21,334 bases of DNA, from NCBI GenBank assembly GCA_004151065.3, contig NWUY0300029421.1, forward strand, positions 23,638-44,971, written 5' to 3'. The notes under the pieces were generated by a model, which was not told the origin of the DNA, searched no databases, and worked only from the letters and a program-made list of their open reading frames with translations. This document shows positions 11,284-19,864 of the stretch, piece after piece (position 1 is the stretch's first letter; every line of letters begins with the position of its first letter). The stretch comes from Larix sibirica. Its lineage: Eukaryota; Streptophyta; Pinopsida; Pinales; Pinaceae. Both the position numbers and the translations under genes were made by a program.

Positions 11284-11362
11284 GTTGATTTGTCAAAGTA
11301 TTCAACGGAACTTGGACAGTTACTTCAGACGGATCCACATCCATTTGTCAAGGGAAATAGTG
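11284..11362 (-). repeat. Duplicated module in the gag-like gene, copy 1
   Basis: Partner of 10788-10867. Shared features in element sense are TTTCCCTTG, CAA, TGGATGT and the V-x-VQV peptide core. A shorter related block (DDxMVE followed by NQFDE or DQPDQ) also recurs near 10890-10945 and 10500-10550, so the protein seems to be built from repeated acidic modules. Confidence 0.65.
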
Positions 11363-11666
11363 CGTATCGTAATGTTCTCGATACTCTTTTTCATACCCAT
11401 CAATATACTCTAAGTCATCCTCGTATTGCGATGATGATTCCCTTTCATTATTAATTTTCTTTATATGTCGGATTGTCTAAGATAGTTGATTTAACATTTG
11501 AGACTTAAGATCTACATCTGAGTTCATTGTGTTTCTTTGATTTATCATTCCCTAGTGGAGTCTCTATATGGGTTCGCTAGTGGAGTCACGTTGTGGAGTG
11601 TCCTGGTGAAGAGATGGATTACTTCACCAAAATGATTTTTCATTAAAATACCAAGGAACTCCTTGC

Positions 11667-11684
11667 TCCCCGACAATGGCACCA
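11667..11684 (-). promoter_or_regulatory. Primer binding site, tRNA-Asp type
   Basis: On the minus strand this reads TGGTGCCATTGTCGGGGA, matching the complement of the plant tRNA-Asp 3' end (TGGCGCCGTTGCCGGGGA) at 15 of 18 bases. All three differences are C-to-T or G-to-A changes. It lies 3 bases from the 5' LTR end, as expected for minus-strand DNA priming. This site sets the element's orientation. The tRNA sequence is from general knowledge and was not searched. Confidence 0.85.
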
Positions 11685-11687
11685 AAA

Positions 11688-14600
11688 TGTTTTCACGCGG
11701 TTTAGCGATCTTAGGATTGTAAGGAATAATCGATCACTAGACCGGTGAAACCTTGAGACACTGCCCCAAAGTGTCACACAAGCATGGTCCTCTCTCTTTA
11801 GGTTTTGTGAACCCACCAAAGTAGACTCAAACTAGCCACGAGAGGTGTCCCCAGTTGAGCTTTCTCGGGTAATTGCTAGCAAACCAACTTTCCCACAATA
11901 CTTACAAGATTGATTTGTCTAAGATAGGGTGCCTTGCAAATTAGCAAAGGGGACAAATGTGGCACCCTGTGGAGATTAGGCTATGGGATGGTATTGCTTA
12001 TGGAAGTGAAATATAACTCTTCTAGTCTTTAGACATCCTAGGATATTCCAAATATTGTAACAATATCAAGGCAAGCTACCTTAGAAAAATTGATAGTGAT
12101 ACTTGCAAATGATTCTTAGGCTTAAGATTATTGCTACTAACCAAATATGAATATTAAAAGGATGAAGGTGTGAGGGAAGCAAGTTAAATGTGCCTAAGTC
12201 TTGGAATGGTATCACCTTAAAGCTTGAAATGTTGAGTGAAAAAGTTTCCAGCACATATGTATTATTAGATCCTAGTTTTATAACCAATACTTGCATAAAA
12301 TCCGAGTTTTATAGGAATGTATGTGTGATGGTTTGAGGTTATTAAGTCTCAACATTCAATGTTGGCTTGTGGGTTATGATATGTCTAATTTGTAAAAATT
12401 GTAATCGCAAGCCAAATATGCATCAAACCACCCAAAATCTATTCCTAAATGCAAATGACAACTAAATGATAACTAGTGCCTTCCTTAGGGGGTTCGCTCT
12501 AAGTCTCTTTTTGTTCTTTTTTTAAAATATTTTATATGCAGATTTCTAAGATGCCATATGCCTAAATGGAAACTATGCTATGAACATGTATATGCTTGGT
12601 AGGGAAATAAAACTAGACAAAATTTTGATTTGGAATGAGGAAATATGAGTTGGGAGAAAAACCCATAATAAAAACCTGGATCTAGTGCCTTGGTCACTTG
12701 GGTAATGGATTATGCTCGCCCCTCTTGTAATAATGTAATAATTTGCTCGCTCCAACTTGCAAAACAGAACAAATGTGAGATCAAGAAGTCGAAATGACAG
12801 TGCAAGATCAAGCAAATCAATCCATTTAACAAGTTAGATTTCATAAATGGGAAAGAGAAAATAAAAATCTTTAGTGAAAATGGAAATCAATTTATTACAA
12901 GAGAAGTATTTTCCTAGCTAAATCTCAAAAGTAAAACAAAATCTGAGATCTAAACCCACAATGTAAACAACATAGATATCACCTCAGTTATGAAGAAATC
13001 AAACCATCAACAAGAATCTACCAAAGAGAAAAACTGAAATCTCATTACACAATTGACAAGAACACACAAGATTGAATCGAATAGCTACAAAAATCTTAGA
13101 GTTTCATTACACATAAATTTCTCCCCCATTACAAGGGAAATCACCCTCTCTTATAGAATGAGAGGAGTTGAGATACAACCCTAATCCATAAGGATTGAGG
13201 GTGGAGATTTCATCTTGAGAGTTTTACATCAATGGTTGGAACACAACCTTACATTTTCCAATCAAATTTGCCCAAGTCGCCCCCATGGGGTGCATTGGGT
13301 GAGATTGCTCACTAGTGGGACCAAAATGATGAAATAACACATGAAAATGTTGATTTATATGTTAATGTAGACTCCCCTGCTGAATTGTTGGATTTGGTGG
13401 GCCATATGAGAAAATCTATCATGTTGAAAATCGACCTCCTTGGGCAAATTCGCCCTCCTAAAATGAGTTGTCGGTTGGGCCCACATACCATGCCGAATAA
13501 GAAATTTGAAACTTGGGTTTTGTTTAGGAGGTGACTTAAGTAGGACCCAAGTTTTCAAATCAGCCTCAAAGTTGCTCATTTGTTGGTTGATTAATTCTCC
13601 TCTTAACTTAGGAATTTTTAAATCAAACTTTATAAAAGTCTATTAACATTTTCGTATTAATTCCCTTGAGATGAATTCTTGCTCAAAACACTTGAATTAT
13701 GTTTTAGATAGATTCCTTGCTACTCCATTACCTCATACCAATCAAAAGCATGCCATATACCAATATGAAATGTCACATATCAAGTAGCTCTAAATAATTA
13801 AAATTGGAATTATGCTTTTTTAATCATAACTTAAGGAAAACCATAAATTAAAGCCTATTAATCCAAAATAGCTGAAAATCATACTTGGAGTGGTACAATT
13901 GGCCTCCAAAGGATGAAATATGATGAATGGTGATACATGAAGACCACATACTACTTGTTGGTCCGATTGACCAAGTCAAAAAGTTGAAAAAATAAACTTT
14001 GGTCAAAATTTGACAATGATGCCCAATGATGAAAGGAATCAACCAATGCCTAAATGGAGATAAAATAACATCTTTAATGATCATTATTGATAGTGCACTA
14101 GAGCTACAAATGCATATTTTATACAAGTGATATAGGTGAATCATCACATAGCTTCATCATAGGAAAAATGCATATAATAACATATAGCATCAAGTTAGTG
14201 TAGTTATATTCATGACACCATCTAGATTACCATCAAGAACATTGCAAAGATCATTATTTTCTTGGATGAAGTGGGTGGTTAAAATCAAAAGGCTAGTCAA
14301 GTGAAGGATTGGTTAAGGATGACTTGATTAACTCATTATAAAGGGGAGAAAATGAGACTCTATGAAATTATTTAGTTATGAAAACACTAAGGATAATGTG
14401 CCTCGCAAATGGATGATGTGCTAGGGTAAGATACCCCTTTGAAATTGACAATTAGACTCAACCCCCCATATTCTTTGACTTTTTATTTCAAGCTCCTTAT
14501 TGGACTTGTCTTAAGAGAATTGTCTTCTTTTATTTCTTGGACTTATTTTATTGTAGTTTCTTCTTTTATACCTTGGCCTTTTTATTTTTCTTTAAGTCTC

Positions 14601-15554
14601 ATGCAAGTTTTGGACCTGCTTCTTTTTCTTTCTTGCTTTATTTTTCATTTTTCATTTGGTCTTTATTTTCTCTTCATGTAGGTACAAGGAGTCTTGGACC
14701 GAGAGTCGCTTCATGTGCTCTTTTTGAGACACCGAACAGGGAAGAAACCTTTCATGCTTTAGGACTAATAAGCACATCTCTAGCAATTGTCCAACCTTAG
14801 CACGTAGCCAATCAACAAGAATTTACAAGAAGAAAAGCATACGGGGTCGAAAGGAGGTAATCTTAGCACATAGCCAATCAACAAGGATTTACAAGAAGAA
14901 AGGCATAAGGAATCAGAGAACCAGTTATCCTAGGTACAGAGCCAATCAACAGGGATTTACAAGATGAAAATCATAAGACTTCAGAGAAATTTGTCGCACA
15001 CATCACAACCAAGACACTAAGGAATAACATGGAGTCCTTCATAATAAAGAGGTTACCGAGGGGAGATCCCGAGTTTTGTCAAGTCCAAACCAATGGGTTT
15101 TTAAAGATGTAGGGGTGACATGAGATGGAAGATGGCAAGGTTAATGATGGAGCCAAGAGAAGTTTGTGATTCATGCAATAATCAAGAGATATTTTAACTA
15201 ATGGTATGTGCATAAAACAATAGCTACTTCTATACATTAGGCTATACATTACTCCTACTTACCATGCTTATCAGAAATAAAACTAGTGTAAAGTAACATC
15301 TAATAACATATAGTACATCTACCAATACAAACCATATAATCCATAAAACATCCTCCAAGAATGCATCTGGTACAATAAACATAATGACAAGGAACCATCT
15401 CAAGGAAACATCATGGCAACTGATACATAAGAACTCAACAATCATTGAATAACCTTTCTTTGATAATATGATCTGCTCATTCGAAAATGATCTCATCCCT
15501 GATCTTCTCAACAAAAATGAGGGTATAACACCCCATACATAATGCGGTATAACA
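11688..15554 (-). repeat. 5' LTR (right copy), uninterrupted
   Basis: This 3867-bp LTR is 5' in element sense. It begins TGTTATACC at 15554 and ends GTGAAAACA at 11688. It is colinear with the left LTR and keeps the unoccupied LINE target at about 11980-12000. In two short samples (about 60 and 73 bases) it differs from the left copy at roughly 10-12 percent of sites, mostly by transitions. The terminal TGTTATACC motif recurs about 25 bases inside the LTR. Confidence 0.9.
14796..14993 (-). repeat. Three ~66-bp tandem repeats in right LTR
   Basis: Units start at 14796, 14862 and 14930 (periods 66 and 68), with the same core as 8261-8450 (AGCCAATCAACA, then GGATTTACAAGAAG and GCATA). All three units are full length here, so the 8-base loss in the left LTR came after insertion. 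Probably U3. Confidence 0.8.
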
Positions 15555-15559
15555 ATGCA
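15555..15559. repeat. Right target-site duplication of the LTR element (ATGCA)
   Basis: ATGCA directly follows the TATAACA edge of the right LTR and pairs with GTGCA at 3077-3081, one transition apart. Confidence 0.7.
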
Positions 15560-15930
15560 ACAAGCTTCCAATGATCTCCTTGCTAAAAAATGAGGGCGGT
15601 TTTCAAAGAATGGTGGATGAAGAAGTGAAGAGAGTTATGTTGTGGCCAATAGTACTCCCAAATGAATATCTAAACCTCTTCCATGTATTCCTCTGTGAAT
15701 ATAAATCCCCCCAAGCACTAATGTTCCCTCTCCATGCATGTTGATCTAGCTCATGCATGCAAGCATTAGAGAAAATTTGGATGAAAAATGGTCCTCCTAA
15801 GGAAATCTCAAGGAAAATAATTAAATAATAGTAGAAAAAACTACTTTTTGGGATCGTATTTTCAACTTATTTTCTTGTAGGTTTATTCAAATTTCAAGCA
15901 GGAGCACTCATTGGATGTGGNCCACCATTG
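15560..15930. other. Unassigned flank with a short inverted match
   Basis: No gene is recognised. The first part (to about 15620) may continue the plus-strand coding-like stretch cut by the LTR element at 3076. Bases 15764-15794 are the reverse complement of 18519-18549 at 30 of 31 positions, and a GCTCATGCATGCAAG motif shared with the 78-bp array sits beside it. Base 15921 is an unresolved N. Confidence 0.5.
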
Positions 15931-16215
15931 CTATTGTTCTAAGTTTAAATATAATACCCCCACTTTTAAGTTTTGGATATCATCCTTAATTCCAAGGAGA
16001 GAAAAATAGTGTTCCATTTGGGTAACCCAACCAGAGGGATCTAATCCATCAAATTTGTGCATGTATACCTTTGGGAATCGATAACAAGTTTTGTTATCAT
16101 GAAATGATGGAGGATGGGTTTCTAGAAAGAGAGTGTGAGAACCCTGTTCTTCATTTACAAATGCTTTGTTGGATGGATTCTCTTTTTTTGGTGCTGGAAC
16201 CATGTGTTGAGTGAG
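15931..16215 (-). pseudogene. Ty3/gypsy gag fragment
   Basis: N-terminal part of a gypsy Gag. The 90-codon minus frame starting at 16203 (MVPAPKKENPSNKAF...) contains FPKVYMHKFDGLDPSGWVTQ and then MEHYFSLLGIKDDIQNLKVG and VLYL, the well-known start of the plant gypsy gag core. In-phase residues upstream of the ATG (NQQN, then ALTQH-like) suggest that the original protein began earlier. Just after VLYLNLEQ a stop stands where Trp is usual; QWW follows and similarity is then lost. It could belong with the primer site at 17300 (1.1 kb upstream on the same strand), which would make 16216-17299 its leader. Broken. Confidence 0.7.
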
Positions 16216-17299
16216 GGCATCGATTAGTTTTGTTGGTTAGCCATATTTTTTTGATCTAAGGCATATTGATATTGACTTGGTCAACTGAATGCTACAATGT
16301 GATGACCATAATTGAATCTAGATCCTTAGGGTCCTTGTGTTGGTACTTCATGTTTGGTCGACTACAGGTGTGGACCATGGGATCACTTACGATATGAAGA
16401 GTATTATGACCAACTTATCTAAAAAGTGATTAGTGGAAAAAGAGGATTCTTTTGATATATACCACCAAATGTGGTATGATTGGGTCACGAAAAGGGTGGT
16501 TAGAGATGTAACTAGGATGATCGACATGATGCAAGGATTATTTTGAGATAGGTCTCCAACAATGGTGTTGGTGGATCTCAGAACTATTTTATTTTTCTAC
16601 ATTGAGGGGTGTATTACTCCCTACTGAATATTACTACATTGGAAAAATTTCCAAATTCCTTATGGATGCAAAGATGTAGGAATTTCACTAGCTAGTCTTA
16701 GAGAATAGGATTACTACACTAATAGATTGTTCAAATTCTTTATGGATGGAAAAATGTAGGAATTTCATTGGTTGGTGACGGAAGGAAGGGTTTCTAGGGT
16801 CCCTAGGACCAAGGGGTTGTTAGTTTCTCTTTGATATACTTGCAAGTCCAACTACAGTACTCGGCCCAATCTCTCGAGACACTAACTAAGGAGGCTCAAC
16901 CATGATCTTAGTCGTACTACTTGACTACCCCCATACTAAAGAGTAATCTTCCTCGGTGTTGTGCTCAATGAAACTATAGAAACAAGATGATCGATCAGAT
17001 GATCTATAGTTAATTTCAAGTTTCCTAGGGAACTTCTAATATATTAGAGGGTACGTGGAAGTGATATTATATGTATAGGTGTTCTCTGATGCAGTACTAC
17101 GTGAAGGGGTACCAACAAATGTTACAACGATGTCCAAAAAATGCGACTAAGTACCCATTGTATATTCTTGGTGTATGCTTCCCCAACCATAGGTTTACCT
17201 ACTGAGTAATAGATCTCTATGTTGTTTAAAGACGTTGGAACATGTCTCTAGCTTAAAAAAAACTATGAAAATTGTAAAGGTGTGATGCCTCAGGAAATT
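16216..17299 (-). other. Probable retroelement leader, no gene recognised
   Basis: Between the gypsy gag and the tRNA-Met-type primer site I find no readable protein. The stretch contains an imperfect tandem duplication of about 80 bp (16629-16700 against 16710-16780: ATTACTACA, then CAAATTC, TTATGGATG and GATGTAGGAATTTCA). A long untranslated leader is common in plant gypsy elements, but the link to the gag is inferred only from order and strand. Confidence 0.4.
16629..16785. repeat. ~80-bp tandem duplication
   Basis: Two imperfect copies start at ATTACTACA (16629 and 16710). They share CAAATTC, CTTTATGGATG-like and ATGTAGGAATTTCA blocks with a period of 80-81. The copies differ at many sites, so the duplication is old. 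Confidence 0.65.
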
Positions 17300-17311
17300 G
17301 CTCTTATACCA
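17300..17311 (-). promoter_or_regulatory. Primer binding site, tRNA-iMet type (one mismatch)
   Basis: The minus strand reads TGGTATAAGAGC against the canonical plant TGGTATCAGAGC, 11 of 12. Two bases upstream the sequence ends in CCAGCACA, an acceptable LTR terminus. So an LTR should extend from 17314 to higher coordinates and the element's body toward lower coordinates, where the gypsy gag lies on the same strand. Confidence 0.55.
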
Positions 17312-17313
17312 CT

Positions 17314-17811
17314 TGTGCTGGTCTTAACCCTGCAAATTAGAGCAACGACAAGATAGACAAAGATAAACAATGCATGAAACACAAGATTGTATTGCAAAAT
17401 AACTTATCAAAGGAAATAGACAAGAGAAGTTTTGCAGAAATATCGCTTGTATTATGATAATCTCTTTAGGAAGCAATGTACACATGCCTCTTAAGGTTAG
17501 GCGACCTGTTTTTTTACAAAGCTTCGACACAATAATTCTTAACAAAAACAATCCATAGCCTTTTGGCTCTTTAAATAGGGTTTCAATATCCCAAAGCCCT
17601 AAATACTTGACTTGGTCAATAATTAATGAGTAGTGAGTACCAACTACCTAGGGGGCCTTAATTAATGGAGAGACCCGTTTTATATTAATAGTCTACTACT
17701 AACTACTAGGCCTTATTCAAAGGTTATGGTCTCATACATAACATGACTAACTACTAAACAAAGGGAGTTAGGGTGGGACCCTGATAGATGGTTATGCATG
17801 TTGATTTTACA
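17314..17811 (-). repeat. Candidate 5' LTR of the gypsy gag element
   Basis: The inner end CCAGCACA is set by the primer site. The outer end is uncertain: TGTAAAATC at 17811 would give an LTR of about 498 bp with TGT...ACA ends. A TATA-like CTATTTAAAG lies at 17569-17578 with CCCTATTTAAAGAGCC around it, about 255 bases from the inner end, a sensible place for an LTR promoter. No second copy of this LTR is in the window, so the boundary cannot be confirmed. Confidence 0.35.
17569..17578 (-). promoter_or_regulatory. TATA-like box of candidate LTR promoter
   Basis: CTATTTAAAG on the minus strand, set in AACCCTATTTAAAGAGCC. It is supported only by its resemblance to plant LTR promoters and its distance from the primer site. 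Confidence 0.35.
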
Positions 17812-18147
17812 TAGCAATGAACAAATTTTGTTAAGTTATTTGACAAACATATAGAAGCCAAGTGGCCAGATTTATGGTTGTAAAAAATAATTTTTTAAAC
17901 TATTTTAGTGTTGGGAAGTGTGCCTTAAGGGCCGAAGAATATTTCCCTTTAACTGGAATTTTTCAATATTTATTTTCCTGGGTTGCCTTTGCATTTGGTT
18001 GGGCAGAAATTAAAAATATATTATTGTAATTTATATTTTAGATTCAAACATAACATGGAAAGTTCTTATGGAACAAATATGGGAACCTCAAGGTTGAGGA
18101 ACTTATGAATTTGCATTAAAAACCAATTTTAGTAAATTCCAACATAT
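17812..18147. other. Unassigned AT-rich stretch
   Basis: No gene or repeat is recognised. It may be the 3' end of a plus-strand element whose LTR starts at 18158. Confidence 0.35.
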
Positions 18148-18160
18148 AAAGGGAGGATGT
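18148..18160 (+). promoter_or_regulatory. Polypurine tract and LTR start, plus strand
   Basis: AAAGGGAGGA (18148-18157) is followed immediately by TGTTGGCTTTG, the usual layout of a polypurine tract and 3' LTR start. The LTR would run to the right, and the tandem array at 18546 would lie inside it. Its end is not visible. No other copy of this LTR was found in the window apart from the short inverted match at 15764-15794. Confidence 0.4.
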
Positions 18161-18545
18161 TGGCTTTGTTATTGACAACTATTTTGTATCTTGGGTTCAT
18201 AGTTAATGTGATGTTGACTATTTGGGGAGTTTTGGAAGATCATGTATTATTCTTGTAATGAGGAATAGTGTCTATGGGATGCTATCACTAGGATTCATTG
18301 GCTTGTAATATGCAAGCATCGAGTATTTTAGCTTGTGGGATGCAAGCATGTGAATCTCCTTGATAGCATGTGATGTAAGTTGGAGCTCGAGGGTTTGATA
18401 GTTGATGTGATGTTGGCTTGTTTGGACTCCAGGGATTAGCCTTAGACACCTCTTTTGAATTTTAAAGCATTTTGATTGGCTAATACATGATGACATGGAA
18501 TTTGAATTAGGGTTGTGTGGACCATTTTTCATCCAAATTTCCTCT

Positions 18546-18998
18546 AATGAGAGTGTGCCCTCCTTCACTAAGAGTAATTATATGCCTAGTGAAATGTGTC
18601 CCTCCTTCACCGATAGCTCATGCATGAAAGAGAGTGTACCCTCCTTCTTTGATAGTAAATGTATACAAGTGAAGTGTGCCCCTCTACTGATAGCTCATGT
18701 ATGCAAGAGAATGCACCCTCTGTCCTTGAGAGTAATTGAAGTCTAGTGAAGTACACCCCTCTTTAAGATAGCTCATGCATGCAAGAGAGTGTCCCCTCCA
18801 TTCACTCAGAGTAATTGAAGTCTAGTGAAGTGAGACCCCCTTTAATTGATAGCTCATGCATCTAAGAGAGTGCTCCCTCCTTAATTGAAAGTAACATGCA
18901 TGCAAGTGGAGTGCACCCTGCTTCACTAAGATCAACTGTAAGACAAGTGAGTGCGCCCTCCTTGACTTCCACTTAATCAAGTGTGCCCCTCCTTAACT
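18546..18998 (+). repeat. ~78-bp tandem array built from two ~39-bp half units
   Basis: Full units open with GATAGCTCATGCATGCAAGA at 18612, 18689, 18767 and 18848, with a diverged start at 18930 and a partial unit before 18612; periods are 77 to 82. Each unit has two related halves. Both carry a G-TG-(T/G)-CCC-CTCC motif, one followed by GAGAGTAATTGAAGTC, the other by GATAGCTCATGCATGC. So a 39-bp monomer was first dimerised and then amplified. ATGCATGC is palindromic. Decaying copies may continue to about 19120 (TGGATGCACTCTCATTAATTG). Confidence 0.8.
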
Positions 18999-19864
18999 AG
19001 ACCATTTGCTTGCATTAACTATCTTCTTAAATGGATTCGCTCTCTTTAACCGAACTTAAGTGGATGCACTCTCATTAATTGAACTACTTTGCATGCATGA
19101 TGCACCCTGTTTGTTTAATTGGGACTCAACAAAACCTCCTCACCATGCACGCACCCAGTTTACTGAAGGATTTCATCCTTATTTCGTGGCCTTCACCCTC
19201 CATAAATGCATCCTCCACCATCCTTTCTAATGTGCCTCTCTTCTTCTCCTCCTCATCAATGATATATGCACCCTCACATGTGGGATTTTCCTTAGACTAA
19301 TTCTTTTGATTTGTTGATGCAGGTTTTGGAGGCTTGTCTTATTGTCAAAGGCGCTTTTTAGGACAACATACTTCGTTCTTGACTAGGTGCTTCAAATTTA
19401 TTTGGTGAAGTAACCTTTCATAAGGCTTTACTTTCTTCTTTGTGGATAGTTTATCCTTACAAAAGGGTCACTTATTCATGTAGATTTCTCGAGGATAATA
19501 CTGCCTATATTTCCTCTATTTCATCATTGGCCCATGATAATTTTCCCTTTCCATAGCTCTAGCATTGTTTGTTACCTCCAAAACTCTTCACCACCAAACA
19601 TTGACCATCATCCTCATCGCTTGCTTGAATACAATGAATATGTACTTGTTACACAAAAAAAATGGTAATAATAGAGATGCCCTACAAATAATAGAATCAA
19701 AAAGCAAATAAGCAGTATCATTTGGACTTGCTTCTTTTACAAGCCCCACATGCATGATTATCCATGTCATGTGCCGCTCTTGATCAATGAACAATTGACC
19801 AACTTGATGGAATCTTGTTGGATCTTAACTCTCCAGTAGTGGAGGAACAACTAGGGGGTTAACA
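18999..19864. other. Unassigned, between tandem array and LINE half
   Basis: Decayed array-like sequence is visible to about 19120. Beyond this I recognise nothing. The minus frame 19588-19794 (MFIDQERHMTWIIMHVGLVK...) is open, but I cannot assign it. The right boundary is set where LINE similarity begins, near 19865. Confidence 0.4.

Larger units (their letters stand above)
9560..11527 (-). pseudogene. Broken gag-like gene of the LTR element
   Basis: Gag forms the particle that packages element RNA. A start at 11527 (MNSDVDLKSQMLNQLS) is followed in one frame by an acidic stretch (EDDLEYIDGYEKEYREHYD) and then VDPSEVTVQVPLN and QPWPRDLGRS, with stops at 11477-11479, 11348-11350 and 11225-11227. 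After a shift, DDDICMKLLVVILDGKACD, a stop where Trp is expected, then YLNL and FERKFSDKWGK (about 10960-11100) match the retrotransposon gag core pattern of gypsy elements. The next frame, 10920-10498, is acidic (VENQFDEGDREVSDQ, PQAEIERDMQKIILNTL). Then TFSTWDQCLNNYGEFLKNYE (10499 downward), and last an Asn/Ser/His-rich tail, 10312-9560, open for 251 codons but for two internal stops. No CCHC knuckle and no protease or RT follow. Confidence 0.65.
3082..15554 (-). mobile_element. Gag-only LTR retrotransposon with giant LTRs (LARD/TR-GAG-like), minus orientation
   Basis: This is a near-complete LTR element. Two direct repeats of about 3.87 kb (3082-9003, interrupted by a LINE, and 11688-15554) flank an interior of 2684 bp (9004-11687). 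Both LTRs show TGTT...AACA ends when read on the minus strand. A primer site resembling tRNA-Asp lies 3 bases inside the right LTR and fixes the orientation as minus. The interior holds a broken gag-like gene and no recognisable protease, RT, RNase H or integrase. By eye the two LTRs differ at roughly one site in ten in short samples, so the insertion is old. It matches the architecture of large retrotransposon derivatives and of gag-only TR-GAG elements. I infer that it was mobilised in trans by an autonomous Ty3/gypsy element, as both LTR-flanked classes require. No close family can be named from sequence alone. Confidence 0.88.

Noticed and set aside
11667-11684. Plus-strand sequence resembling a tRNA 3' end with CCA
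   Set aside because: Only 18 bases match and the rest of a tRNA is absent. Its position 3 bases from the LTR makes it a primer binding site.
18546-18998. Regular repeats resembling a CRISPR array
   Set aside because: There are no unique spacers. The repeats are head-to-tail with diverged units, and the setting is plant retroelement DNA.
19300-19330. Pyrimidine-rich stretch ending in TGCAG, like a 3' splice site
   Set aside because: There is no matching exon, donor site or coding frame nearby. Such motifs are common in AT-rich DNA.
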